This document shows positions 52,801 through 59,383 of a DNA stretch of 64,000 bases, one piece after another. How positions within the stretch are numbered: position 1 is the stretch's first letter; every line of letters starts with the position of its first letter. Below the pieces are notes generated by a model, which saw only the letters and a list, made by a program, of their open reading frames with translations, was not told the origin of the DNA and ran no database searches. Made by a program: the position numbers and the translations under genes. Source of the DNA: G965232465 sp965232465 (GTDB lineage: Bacteria; Pseudomonadota; Alphaproteobacteria; JAQWUY01); assembly GCA_965232465.1 (NCBI GenBank), contig OZ246977.1:930001-994000 (forward strand). The letters are read 5' to 3'.

Positions 52801-55800
52801 GCCGCACGATGGGGGACCTCTGTATGTTCCCAGATATTCCATCACATCATGGACAAATGCTGGTACCACAAACATATTGGGTAAGATCAATAAGGGAACG
52901 GGTGTAATCACAGGCACCCAGTCCTCTGGTACCCTAGTCGTAACCATCGAACATCCCCGTAATATTCGTTATGAAGCGGGAGTATCAAAAGATATAACCC
53001 TAACTATTCGGCGGGTATCACTAGGGACAGCTACTAATCCAGGAAATAAGAGTGCAACAACGAGTACTACAGCAATTTCAGATGATAGTAGTAAATATAA
53101 AGATATTTTAAAGGATTCAATGGCTATCGTTGGGACTGTAAGACCTACTGTAACTATCCAAGATTCATCGACACATAGCGGCGGTGCAAGGTATCAATTT
53201 GATTACGCATTGTTCAAAGACGATGGTACACTGTTATCCCCAAGTCAAGCAGTTACTGAATTTAACAGTGGGAATACCATACGCATCGGGTTGGGTAGCA
53301 ATCCCGTAGCGAACCGATATATAGGGTTTTTATTCAAGTTCCCCGATTCACCTGATGGTAAATATAGTGCTAGGGATGTCCAAACATACTGGCGTACACA
53401 GTTGGCGACGCCAACAACAACGGATACCCTATCCTTTGACGATTTTGTTGTAACGACTGCACCGGCGGCGTCTGGTGGTGTGAATGTTCCCTATGCTGAT
53501 ATATTAAAACAGTTAAAAGTATCCGGGGGACAAACGCAAAAATCCCAATGGACAATCAAAAAAATAACGGTTCCTGCTAATGCACAAGGCATCTCATTGA
53601 TCAGTGCAGGACAGGGGATAAATGTAAACGACAACCTTGGCACTGCCACCCTTACCATAACACTTGGACACCCTTCGTATAAAGATAAGGATGTAACGAT
53701 GAAGGTATCGAAAAGACTGAACCCCATCAGTACGGGTACGCGCAGCGGATCAGGAAAATGGGGTGCGGGTCAAACATATACCACCGATTATAAGTTAAAA
53801 ACTTCCCTTACAGGATCCGGTGGTAGCACCGTAACATTTAATCAAAATACGGATTATACCTTTTCTATTCTAACTGGTACACCCCCAAGCGGTTATACGG
53901 CGACCACCGCAGGTATTGCAACAGCAGGGGCAATTGGTGCTAAGACAGGGGCGATTGATGCCAGCAAACTGACCAAATCGGGAACCTTGTTGGTAAGAAT
54001 CGTCCGTGTGGCAAAAGGGGGCATAAACCAAGCCACAGAATATCAAAACTTTACTGTGGATAAACGGACCCAAGCGGATCATACAAACTTCAAAGTAACC
54101 GCCGATGCCATCGCATGGTCAGGGGGTGTTGAGGAAAAGGTTACATATAAGGGAACAAATACCCCTGCGGGCATTAGCGACAGCCCCACATACTCCTTAA
54201 TAACAGCGGGTACAACCGCCGGTACTGTAACAGGCGATGGTGTTGGTATCGTAGATGTGAAATCCAATGGGTCGATTAGCGGCACCAGAGCGTCTGGTAT
54301 CGTAAAAGTGAAGGCTACATACCCCGCCAACGATAAGTATGAAACGATGGTCGTAACGGTGGATGTGCCCATTAAACGCAGACCAGCAGTCATGGTTGCA
54401 GAGAGTGCATTTAAAGTTGCATATAGCACTTCCAGATGGGGGGTTGCCATACCCCCAACCGTTACGGGGACTATGCCTAAGTCGCCGCACGATGGGGGCA
54501 CGCTGTATGTTCCCAGATATTCCATCACATCACGGACAAATGCTGGTACCACAGCCATAGGCGGTAATATCAATCAGGGAACGGGCGTCATCACAGGCAC
54601 ACAATCCTCTGGTACCATGGTTGTAACCGTCGAACACCCCCGTAATATTCGTTATGAAGCGGGAGTATCAAAAGATATATCCCTAACTATTCAGAGGGTA
54701 TACCTAGGGACAGCCACTAATCCAGGAAATAAGAGTGCAACAACGAGTACTACAGCAATTTCAGATGATAGTAGTAAATATAAAGATATTTTAAAGGATT
54801 CAATGGCTATCGTTGGGACTGTTAGACCTACTGTAACTATCCAAGATTCAACGACACATAGCATAGGTGCAAGGTATCAATCTGATTACGCATTGTTCAA
54901 AGACGACGGTACACTATTATCCCCAAGTCAAGCAGTTACTGAATTTAACAGTGGGAATACCATACGCATCGGGTTGGGTAGCAATCCCGTAGCGAACCGA
55001 TATATAGGGTTTTTATTCAAGTTCCCCGATTCACCTGATGGTAAATATAGTGCTAGGGATGTCCAAACATACTGGCGTACACAGTTGGCGACGCCAACAA
55101 CAACGGATACCCTATCCTTTAACGATTTTGTTATACCGACTGTGTCGGCTGCGTCTGGTGGTGTGAATGTTACTTCCGCTGATATATTAACACAGTTAAA
55201 AGTATCGGGGGGACAAACGCAAAAATCCCAATGGACAATCAAAAAAATAACAGTTCCCGCTAATACACAAGGTATCTCAGTCTTCAGTGCAGGACGGGGG
55301 ATAAATGTAAACGACAATCTTGGCACCGCAATCCTTACCATAACACTTGCACACCCTTCGTATAGAGAAAAGGATGTAACCCTGAAGGTGTTCAAAAGAC
55401 TGAGCCCCATCAGTACGGGTACGCGCAGCGGATCAGGAAAATGGGGTGTGGGTACATATAGCACCGATTATAAGTTAAAAACATCCCTTACAGGATCCGG
55501 TGGTAGCACCATAACATTTAATAAAAATACAGATTATACCTTTGAGATTGTTACGGGTGCGGTGCCTAATGATGCACCGTCGGGGACGCAAGCGACCACC
55601 GCAGGTATTGTAGCAGCAGGGGCAATTGGTGCTAAGACAGGGGCGATTGATGCCAGCAAACTGACCAAATCGGGAACCTTGTTGGTAAAAATTGTCCGTG
55701 CGGCAAAAGGGGGTATAGACCAAACTACAGAATATCAAAACTTTACTGTCAGTAAACAAGATAAAAGCGACCACACAAACTTTAAAATAACCGCCGATGC

Positions 55801-58800
55801 CCTTGCATGGTCGGGCGGTGTTGAGGAAAAGGTTACATATAAAGAAACAAACGCCCCTGCCGGCATTAGCAACAGCCCCACATACTCCTTAATAAAAGTG
55901 GGGACAACCGCCGGTACTGTAACAGGCGATGGTGTCGGTGCTGTGGATGTGGAATCTGATGGGGCGATTTCAGGCACCAGAGCATCTGGTATCGTAAAAG
56001 TGAAGGTTACATACCCCACTAACGATAAGTACGAAAAGATGGATCTAATGGTGGATGTGCCCATTAAACGCAGACCAGGACTCACGGTTTCGGAGAGTGC
56101 ATTTAAGGTTGCATATAATAGGAGCTACATATGGGGGGCTACCATATCCCCAACCGTTACGGGGACTATGCCTAAGTCGCCACACGATTTGGGTCCTCTG
56201 TATGTTCCCAAATATTCCATCACATCACGGACAAATGCGGGTACCACAGCCATAGGCGGTGTCATCGATCAGGGAACAGGCGTCATCACAGGCACACAAT
56301 CTTCTGGTACCATGGTCGTAACCGTCGAACACCCCCGTAATATTCGGTATGAAGCAGGAAGATCAAAAGATATAACCATAAGGATTTTTGCAAAACCACA
56401 AGAGGCAGCTGCTAATGCAGGACATGGGCGTTTTAGTACGGGTGCTAATGGTACACCGACAATTTCAGATATTAGTAGTAATTATAAAGATATTAGAGCA
56501 GCATATGGGGGTGTCCTTGGGGGTGTTAGACCTACTTTAACTATCAATGATTCAGGGAAATATCCAGTATCAGGTGCAAGGTATCAATTTGATTATGCAT
56601 TGTTCAAAGACGATGGTACATTGATGAATCCAAGTCAAGCAGTTACTGAATTTAACAGTGGAAAGACCATACGCATCGGGCAGATAAAGGGTAATCCTAA
56701 TCGATCTGACAAAGCTATAGAGCTTTTATTCAAGTTTCCTGCTTCACCTGATGGTAAATATGGGAATAAGGATCTTTCGATATACTGGCGTACACAGTTA
56801 GCGACGCCGACAACAACGGATACCCTATCCTTTGACGATTTTGTTGTAACGACTGCACCGGCGGCGTCTGGTGGTGTGAATGTTCCCTCCGCTGATATAT
56901 TAACACAGTTAAAAGTATCCAGTACAGGTACAGCACAAACGCAAAAATCCCAATGGACAATCAAAAAAATAACGGTTCCCAATACTGCACAAGGTGTCTC
57001 AGTCATCAGCGGAGGACAGGGGATAAATGTAAACGACAACCTTGGCACTGCCACCCTTACCATGACACTTGGACACCCTTCTTATAAAGATAAGGATGTA
57101 ACGATGAAGGTATCGAAAAGACTGAACCCCATCAGTACGGGTACCCGTAGCGGATCAGGAAAATGGGGTGCGGGTCAAACATATAGCACCGATTACAAGC
57201 TAAAAACTTCCCTTACAGGATCCGGTGGTAGCACCGTAACATTTAATAAAAATACGGATTATACCTTTGAGATTGTTACGGGTGCGGTACCCAATGATGC
57301 ACCGGCGGGGACGCAAGCGACCACCGCAGGTATTATTGCCAATGGACAAACAGCTATTACCAGCAGAACCGGGACAATTGATGCTAGCAAACTGACCAAA
57401 TCGGGGATCTTGTTGGTAAGAATCGTCCGTGCCGCCAAAGGGGGGATAAACGCAACCACAGAATATCAAAACTTTACTGTCAGTAAACAAGATAAAAGCG
57501 ACCACACAAACTTTAAAATAACCGCCGATGCACTTGCATGGTCAGGTGGTGTTGAGAAAAAAGTTACATATAAAGAAACAAGTGCCCCTGTGGGCATTAG
57601 CGACAGCCCCACATACTCCTTAATAAAAGTGGGGACAACCGCCGGTACTGTAACAGGTGATGGTGCCGGTAGTGTAGGTGTGAAATCCAATGGGGCGATT
57701 AGCGGCACCAGAGCGTCTGGTATTGTAAAAGTGAAGGCTACATACCCCGCCAACGATAAGTATGAAACGATGGTCGTAATGGTGGATGTGCCTATTAAAC
57801 GCAGACCAGCAGTCACCGTTTCGGAGAGTACATTTAAAGTTGCATATAGTGCTTCCAGATGGGGGCAGCCAATATCCCCAACCCTTACGGGGACTATGCC
57901 TAAGTCGCCGCACGATGGGGGACCTCTGTACATTCCCAGATATTCCATCAAATCACGGACAAATGCTGGTGCCACAGCCATAGGCGGTGTCATCGATCAG
58001 GGAACGGGCGTCATCACAGGTACCCAGTCCTCTGGTACCATGGTTGTAACCGTCGAACACCCCCGTAATATTCGATATGAAGCGGGAATATCAAAAGATA
58101 TACCCCTAACTATCAGTAAACAAGATAAAAGCGACCACACAAACTTCAGGGTAACCGCCGATGCCTTTGCATGGTCGGGCGGTGTTGAGGAAAAGGTTAC
58201 ATATAAACAAACAAACGCCCCTGCGGGCATTAGCAACAGCCCCACATACTCCTTAATAACAGTGGGGACAACCGCCGGTACTGTAACAGGCGATGGTGTT
58301 GGTATCGTAGATGTGGAATCTGATGGGGCGATTTCAGGCACCAGAGCGTCTGGTATCGTAAAAGTGAAGGTTACATACCCTGCTAACGATAAGTATGAAA
58401 AGATGGATCTAATGGTGGATGTGCCCATTAAACGCAGACCAGCACTCACGGTTTCGGAGAGTGCATTTAAGGTTGCATATAATAGGAGTTACATATGGGG
58501 AACCACCATTACCCCAACTGTTACGGGGACTATGCCTCAGTCCCCTCATGACGGGGGACCTCTGTATGTTCCCAAATATTCCATCACATCACGGACAAAT
58601 GCTGGTACCACAGCCATAGGCGGTGTCATCGATCAGGGAACAGGCGTCATCACAGGCACCCAATCCTCTGGTACCCTAGTCGTAACCGTCGAAAACCCCC
58701 GTAATATTCGGTATGAAGCAGGAATATCAAAAGATATAACCCTAACTATTCGGCGGGTATCACAAGGGGCAACCATTAAGCCAGGACATGGGACTGCAAC

Positions 58801-59152
58801 AAGGAATACTCCAGCAATTTCAGACGATAATACTAATTATGATGATATCAGGGCATATGCAGGTGCCCTTGGGGGTGTTAGACCTACTTTAACTATCAAT
58901 GATTCAGGGAAATATCCAGCAACAGGTGCAAGATATCAATTGGATTACGCATTGTTCAAAGACGATGGTACACTATTAACTCCTAGTCAAGTAGTTACTG
59001 AATTTAACAGTGGGACCTTAATACGCATCGGGCAGATAAAGGGTAATCCCAATCGATCTAACAATATTATAGAGATTTTATTCAAGTTCCCTGCTTCACT
59101 TGATGGTAAATATGATAATAAGGACCTCTTAATATACTGGCGTACACCGTAA
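37871..59152 (+). CDS. Adhesin 2: giant inverse-autotransporter adhesin, 7,093 residues
   Basis: One uninterrupted frame. The start at 37871 has AAGGAAAAATTGAAG upstream and matches adhesin 1 ('MKKMFLAGASLLVLSA'); in-frame codons from 37841 are less likely. Residues 1 to about 22 are a Sec signal peptide. About 25-280 are an intimin/invasin-type barrel: 'NLGLGYRKLID', 'LIVGVNAFIDSKDGTRN', 'NLYRPIGNNII', ending 'WHKRYDKVERHYDIK'. All the rest is beta-rich modules of several recurring types: 'KSDWTLKSLA..GKWGK..TDYKL', 'KLTKSGTLLVKIVR', 'DHTGF..YAANDKYE', 'GDGSSSNPFQL', and 'RYQFDYALFKDDGT'. The last third is a tandem ~1.7-kb array. No cysteine was noticed. In this family the barrel sits in the outer membrane and the passenger faces outward, so the C-terminus would be the distal tip. 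Ligand unknown. Confidence 0.93.
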   Translation: MKKMFLAGASLLVLSAITPALTNDADKVVNATGNLLIDTINKRGIFEWIRGGIGYTDKTLNLDITAFSNLSETKDTVTYIQTSYNRQKSTNRLNLGLGYRKLIDTTATPLIVGVNAFIDSKDGTRNILAFKASENFQRFSVGAELKTARFGLSANLYRPIGNNIIDDKKVLRGWDITAKGNIPNYEQVSVGVNTYEFDGVEDTVVKGNKLLAEFRPNPVITIRGEYDKPSGESAQTDISVDFKLAFGKPIQDQLQSAPVSGASPVWHKRYDKVERHYDIKTAEVDSTPVLGNTLSAADKTANKISAGDGVTEQTAYALQNGEQYDVADFIGNIPDSLKTTAGVIDPNKVTVTVEKVGGDGVKSTDYELYASDGSTVIALEAIQADSQLKDIVGVKSATLKLTYSADGFENRVVYVQTDSAFTGSLIMANLVVPYASGTVTVSTAEILDKLTVSGSQTQKSDWTVKSLADTDDHGNLTVNGKTLTVSGTIGTPTTVTVVFEHDNDEYADQTKTFELSTGAGTLSSGTRTGLSGKWGKTFAAADYKLKTSDTVGDVAVTFTKGDTSNAGDFRFSILPNSDGDKGGKTATTAGIVTGSLTGAINANTGSIDGTKLTKSGTLLVKIVRVAKDGLPEITEYENITVHKQTQSDHTSFTVSASPITWATASTAVTYTAANAPADIGMVTYTLTPAGTTAGTAITVASSDGKIAKTTQSGVVKVKVTYAANDKYEAMTHDIDVAVNKRTTIPASIITAAKIIVPYIPDVSGTKAVSTDDILDGLFTSGSAKSDWSVKSLAGTDSKITIANDKKSMTIIGKIATPITITVVLTSVKYEDITKTFALSTRAVQVIDGTPTGLTGKWGKGTVTPDYKLDLTDQGQTFVKATDYTFSVVSSNDGGKGGKDATTAGIFSSNPISNAKTGAIDSSKLTKSGKLLIKIVRAAKGTGANAVAAATDYVNFDVTKQVLGTDVTTIPTISNGGDNKWKTGNAKFDLTYSNLPGGLAANAFTWAVAGKTGAVPSGTLAIDADGKISGATSSGTVVITLTAKGDKYSGSLTLADFAIAKQTATDSLSMADLVISYASRDGNRTVTTAEILGQLSVSGGQTQKSEWTLASVANTDNNGDLAVTGSGKTLTISDEITTKTTVTAVFSHPAYADKTATFELSTEPSKISTGGRIGSGKWGKSYTTNYKLRPSVGSVNFVSTDYTFSIIANGGDDGSGKTQTTAGIIDGDDYTGAINIRTGAIDGTKLTKSGSLLIKIVRAKRGNVDAVTEYQNFTVRKQEGSDHTGFAVTAGAITWNANSQTVSYNDNTNKPAGISTSPTYTLTASGTTAGTPSGSGAITVSSDGKIANTSKSGVVKVLVTYPANDKYETITRNVDVAVNKQAGTGALSMGNLVIPYASGNVTVSTATITGKLSVPNNGLGATSDWTLKSLANTDNNSNITFNGLNLSISGAISTATTITATFASDKYTDKTATFELSTGTGVLSTGDARTGLRGKWGVGFSTAADYKLKLSDTVGDTTATFKDDGTTDDFTFSILPNSDGDKGGKTKTTAGIAQSGAIDSKTGAIDASKLTKSGILLVKIVRKAKGGLPALTEYENITVTKQDSNDHTGFTVSAGAITWNVNSQTVSYNDSTNKPAGISTSPTYTLTALGTTAGTTTGANAITVASSDGKIANTNKSGVVKVLVTYAANDKYETITRNVDVPVNKQNLATALGVNKPTFTLTGNSKWGAKIPLTFSRFPNGKGFGDYDWTAPGKTAQDTPTGTLTVAADGLTGATSGGIVTLTMAAKSNDEKYSGSVALGDITILKQDAPWVVNPKYASATEALKTANRLTKDTFVSMILHGGTDDFALRGPIKNDKVTITHITDISDITNQDNTITAAVIDTTATENIKFQKIGPVTLTGNAGAMISAAQTELQSHNLIGISKVSNNIAHKNKALKLRIQVPADKKYKVFDTTLYFITDATTKAIATRPVGATSRLSAKVWGSAITNADYNLPTSIKVGGQTYDSLTYTFKVTGSTVGGINKDDVLTNGAIAANTTTDSGTITVEITRAAIPGEVAQATQTVTIPVTKKTLTVPVIPDKANVKSIFPSSGGISIKTGDGSSSNPFQLESNRNYRFGSFITPAQRPLQNPSTLKLYITDPFTLQHEKNGRVHGDFELRDGGASHSGLGTQITSFASGNPINFNGVIHDTKNTHPKDKAVTIRLEYTYVNPNPDKYEDVVVNVYIKTEGDVISSLSQPVGATNPPNKPWGSAITNADYKLPRQVDGVSHSSLTYTFKVTGSTVGGVNVGDVLTNGGIATNTTTDSGTITVEITRAAIPNQVAKATQTVTIPVGKKNVADITNPTVASTNAKWKTGGGKIPLSFSGLPSGTTFGDYTWTVAGKTAATTPTGNMSVASDGLIGATSGGTVILTMKAKSNDDKYSGSVALGDLTIAKQDAPWVVNPKYASATEALKTANRLTKDTDASMILHGGTADFALRGPIANDKVTVTPITNISDITNQDNTITAAVIDTTATENIKFRISGSPPVTLTGTAGAIIAAMQKELQSDKLVGIRKVSDNRAHKDKALKLRIQVPADKKYTAFDETLYFVTSSTTKAIGTQPVGATPTLPARVWGSAITNADYNLPTSIKVGGQTYNSLTYTFKVTGSTVGGVNKDDVLTNGAIAANTTTDSGTITVQITRAAIPGEVAQATQTVTIPVVKKTLASPTAQARANVKAKHGDLVVASGDGSSSSPFQLANNQFYDLNVFVKSASTPLTNPTKIKLYYTAGTLQHEKNGRVHGDFELYDGVGSTNSGSGTQITSFASGNPINFNGVIHDAKNTSPKDKAITIRLEYTYVNPNPDKYEDVAPVNVYIKTQGDVVSSLSQPVGATNPPNKPWGSAITTADYKLPRQVGGVSHSSLTYTFKVTGSTVGGVNVGDVLTNGGIATNTTTDSGTITVEITRAAIPNQVAKATQTVTIPVGKKNVATDVTKPTVSSTNAKWKTGGGKIPLAFSGLPTGTTFGNYTWTVTGKTNDAPDAIAAGLGIAADGLTGAISGGTVVITMKAKSNDDKYTGQVNLADFSIAKQTATDTLSMADLVISYASGDGNRTVTTAEILGQLSVSGGQTQKSEWTLVSVADTDNNGDLAVTGGGKTLTISDEIPTKTTVTAVLSHPAYENKTVTFELSTDPSQISTGARSGSGKWGSGADGYTTDYKLRGSVGSVTFAASDYTFSIIASGGDDGSGLTQTTTGIVDGDDYTGAINIRTGKIDGDKLTKSGTLLVKIVRAAKGTGASRVNAVTEYQNFTVGKQDKSDHPNFLVTVVDVIPQWASSRAIVAYRTQNEPSGTELRKFSVLPMGTTAGPTTGANAVAVQPNVGAPITNITRAGVVKVRVTYAANAKYETMTFDLDVPINKQTVAANTLTVKNLVVMFSGTRDKTVSTADVLRQLSVSGTQKSDWTLKSLAKSASVADDTLEISTDKKSMTVKKAITAGTAITAVFESTKYTDVTKTFTLSTTAGATGARPPSGVSPQLKLTTDTPTGSGIWGKSYTTDYKLNLNNGQFDKTTDYTFSIVAAGGNDGSGKTPTTAGIIDGNDYTGAINSRTGAITATKLTQSGTLLIKIVRAKSGTTTVTEYYNLTVGKQELAIDITKPTLGIPSGTNNIWRDGGGNIPIDFNGLPSAFDDYAWTVAGKQNDAPDTTGAGLSITSSGVMGALSGGTVVVTMKAKSRDVKYQGQVTFDFAIGKQTIPSPLSIAQIAKLYTTGNVTVSEADIRAQLSVSGKTQKADWTLKSLSVPQGTTNLAVDSGGKSLTISGAIGTPTGVTATFTHKKYTDVQTSFKVFTQARSMFTQIPTGTGKWGMSGDVLQTYTTNYYLDTTGGFSKGTQTRRGNYTFEIVPSGTRVAGFTSTTSGIVRGNGYSSTINANTGDIAAFNLTRGGTLLIKITRDALSASVPQLVAYQNFTVGKQELGVDRLTSSTVTKETGEDGKWKSSSSDKIDLKYPSSPTDIQFDWTVARKSGNHPTGTLQIDNAGDISGATSGGTVVTTITAKASDPKYEGKQDYEFTIGKQTTTDTLAFDALIVPEPSGGPTTVTYADILQNLKVTGANALTKASEWTVKKVTVPGNLPAVEDLPVFNRILVKLSINTAKAITITLEHPAYADKDVNIDVSTKANPISTGVRSGSGKWGAGQTYSTDYKLKTSGTVSGVTTAIFNKNTDYTFSIVTGAVPNDAPAGTKATTAGIATAGAIGAKTGAIDASKLTKSGTLLVKIVRAAKGGINATTEYQNFTVSKQDKSDHTYFRVTADALAWSGGVEEKVTYKGINAPAGISDSPTYSLITVGTTAGTVTGDGVGAVDVESDGAISGTRASGIVKVKVTYPANDKYETMDLTVDVPITRRAGLTVAESAFKVAYARSVKWGGTISPTVTGTMPKSPHDLGPLYVPRYSITSRTSFGTTAIGGTINQGTGVITNTQSSGTMVVTVEHPRNIRYEAGTSKDITVAFFPKPQEAAANAGHGRFSTGANGTPTISDISSNYKDIRAYGGVLGGIRPTLTINDSGKYPVSGARYQFDYALFKDDGTLLSPSQAVTEFNSGNTIRIGLGSNPRSDKAIELVFKFPASPDGKYGNKDLSVYWRTTSATPTTTDTLSFDDFVVTTAPAASGGVNVPSADILKQLKVSGGQTQKSQWTIKKITVPNTAQGVSLISAGQGINVNDNLGTATLTITLGHPSYKDKDVTMKVSKRLNPISTGTRSGSGKWGAGQTYTTDYKLKTSLTGSGGSTVTFNQNTDYDFEIVTGAVPNDAPSGTQATTTGIATTGAIGVNTGAIDASKLTKSGTLLVKIVRAAKGGINQTTEYQNFIVSKQDKSDHTNFSVTADAIAWSGGSEKKVTYKQTNTPAGISNSPTYSLITAGTTAGTVTGDGVGSANVKSDGSISGTRASGIVKVKVTYPANDKYETMDLTVDVPITRRAAVTVSESTFKIAYGASRWGQPISPTLTGTMPKSPHDGGPLYVPRYSITSWTNAGTTNILGKINKGTGVITGTQSSGTLVVTIEHPRNIRYEAGVSKDITLTIRRVSLGTATNPGNKSATTSTTAISDDSSKYKDILKDSMAIVGTVRPTVTIQDSSTHSGGARYQFDYALFKDDGTLLSPSQAVTEFNSGNTIRIGLGSNPVANRYIGFLFKFPDSPDGKYSARDVQTYWRTQLATPTTTDTLSFDDFVVTTAPAASGGVNVPYADILKQLKVSGGQTQKSQWTIKKITVPANAQGISLISAGQGINVNDNLGTATLTITLGHPSYKDKDVTMKVSKRLNPISTGTRSGSGKWGAGQTYTTDYKLKTSLTGSGGSTVTFNQNTDYTFSILTGTPPSGYTATTAGIATAGAIGAKTGAIDASKLTKSGTLLVRIVRVAKGGINQATEYQNFTVDKRTQADHTNFKVTADAIAWSGGVEEKVTYKGTNTPAGISDSPTYSLITAGTTAGTVTGDGVGIVDVKSNGSISGTRASGIVKVKATYPANDKYETMVVTVDVPIKRRPAVMVAESAFKVAYSTSRWGVAIPPTVTGTMPKSPHDGGTLYVPRYSITSRTNAGTTAIGGNINQGTGVITGTQSSGTMVVTVEHPRNIRYEAGVSKDISLTIQRVYLGTATNPGNKSATTSTTAISDDSSKYKDILKDSMAIVGTVRPTVTIQDSTTHSIGARYQSDYALFKDDGTLLSPSQAVTEFNSGNTIRIGLGSNPVANRYIGFLFKFPDSPDGKYSARDVQTYWRTQLATPTTTDTLSFNDFVIPTVSAASGGVNVTSADILTQLKVSGGQTQKSQWTIKKITVPANTQGISVFSAGRGINVNDNLGTAILTITLAHPSYREKDVTLKVFKRLSPISTGTRSGSGKWGVGTYSTDYKLKTSLTGSGGSTITFNKNTDYTFEIVTGAVPNDAPSGTQATTAGIVAAGAIGAKTGAIDASKLTKSGTLLVKIVRAAKGGIDQTTEYQNFTVSKQDKSDHTNFKITADALAWSGGVEEKVTYKETNAPAGISNSPTYSLIKVGTTAGTVTGDGVGAVDVESDGAISGTRASGIVKVKVTYPTNDKYEKMDLMVDVPIKRRPGLTVSESAFKVAYNRSYIWGATISPTVTGTMPKSPHDLGPLYVPKYSITSRTNAGTTAIGGVIDQGTGVITGTQSSGTMVVTVEHPRNIRYEAGRSKDITIRIFAKPQEAAANAGHGRFSTGANGTPTISDISSNYKDIRAAYGGVLGGVRPTLTINDSGKYPVSGARYQFDYALFKDDGTLMNPSQAVTEFNSGKTIRIGQIKGNPNRSDKAIELLFKFPASPDGKYGNKDLSIYWRTQLATPTTTDTLSFDDFVVTTAPAASGGVNVPSADILTQLKVSSTGTAQTQKSQWTIKKITVPNTAQGVSVISGGQGINVNDNLGTATLTMTLGHPSYKDKDVTMKVSKRLNPISTGTRSGSGKWGAGQTYSTDYKLKTSLTGSGGSTVTFNKNTDYTFEIVTGAVPNDAPAGTQATTAGIIANGQTAITSRTGTIDASKLTKSGILLVRIVRAAKGGINATTEYQNFTVSKQDKSDHTNFKITADALAWSGGVEKKVTYKETSAPVGISDSPTYSLIKVGTTAGTVTGDGAGSVGVKSNGAISGTRASGIVKVKATYPANDKYETMVVMVDVPIKRRPAVTVSESTFKVAYSASRWGQPISPTLTGTMPKSPHDGGPLYIPRYSIKSRTNAGATAIGGVIDQGTGVITGTQSSGTMVVTVEHPRNIRYEAGISKDIPLTISKQDKSDHTNFRVTADAFAWSGGVEEKVTYKQTNAPAGISNSPTYSLITVGTTAGTVTGDGVGIVDVESDGAISGTRASGIVKVKVTYPANDKYEKMDLMVDVPIKRRPALTVSESAFKVAYNRSYIWGTTITPTVTGTMPQSPHDGGPLYVPKYSITSRTNAGTTAIGGVIDQGTGVITGTQSSGTLVVTVENPRNIRYEAGISKDITLTIRRVSQGATIKPGHGTATRNTPAISDDNTNYDDIRAYAGALGGVRPTLTINDSGKYPATGARYQLDYALFKDDGTLLTPSQVVTEFNSGTLIRIGQIKGNPNRSNNIIEILFKFPASLDGKYDNKDLLIYWRTP
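43289..45971 (+). repeat. Intragenic duplication in adhesin 2 (module from 'DAPWVVNPKY' to 'KKTL')
   Basis: Copy 1 is about 43289-44083 and copy 2 about 45170-45971. Both run from 'DAPWVVNPKYASATEALK' to 'TIPVTKKTL' or 'TIPVVKKTL'. A third copy lies in adhesin 1 (about 1871 down to 1059, minus strand). Copy 2 is much closer to the adhesin 1 copy than to copy 1 over most of its length. Confidence 0.85.
50671..58740 (+). repeat. Tandem ~1.7-kb repeat array in the distal part of adhesin 2
   Basis: Units start at 'DKSDHT' (or 'TQADHT') near 50671, 52383, 54064, 55753 and 57487. Each contains 'AWSGGVEEKVTYK', 'GTRASGIVKVK', 'TVTGTMPKSPHD', 'QSSGTMVVTVEHPRNIRYEAG', 'RYQFDYALFKDDGT', then 'TTDTLSFDDFVV', 'QTQKSQWTIKKI' and 'TKSGTLLVKIVR'. 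The unit starting at 57487 is only ~636 bp: it jumps from 'YEAGISKDI' directly into the next 'SKQDKSDHTNF' near 58110. Neighbouring units are nearly identical over long stretches. Confidence 0.9.
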
Positions 59153-59172
59153 TATAAGATAACAACAAACCC

Positions 59173-59202
59173 ATCCCCCCTAAAAAAGGGGGGATTTTTT
59201 TT
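59173..59202 (+). terminator. Rho-independent terminator after adhesin 2
   Basis: ATCCCCCC, a seven-base loop and GGGGGGAT, followed by an eight-T run. It lies 21 bases after the adhesin stop and is the clearest intrinsic terminator in the window. Confidence 0.92.
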
Positions 59203-59293
59203 GTGCCATATTCTCCGGCGGGTGTTTAGTACACATAAATTTTTTATGGTGGTATTGTACATAAATGAGATTTTTTAAATCCTATTTTTTATA

Positions 59294-59322
59294 TTGACAA
59301 TACATATATAATTTGCTATACA
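59294..59322 (+). promoter_or_regulatory. Promoter of the S8 protease autotransporter
   Basis: TTGACA (59294-59299), an exact 17-base spacer and TATACA (59317-59322), about 60 bases before the ATG at 59384. It gives the protease its own transcription after the adhesin terminator. Confidence 0.75.
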
Positions 59323-59383
59323 TGATATATAAAAATTGGTAAGTAAATCTCAGATACCCTGAACAAGTATTAGGATACAAAAC

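Noticed and set aside
39286..58449. Repeated minus-strand open frames opposite adhesin 2
   Set aside because: The same translated pattern recurs with the period of the repeats, as expected for antisense shadows.
50671..58740. Possible CRISPR-like array because of regular repeats
   Set aside because: Units are ~1.7 kb, in frame, and encode protein modules; there are no short identical repeats with unique spacers and no cas genes.
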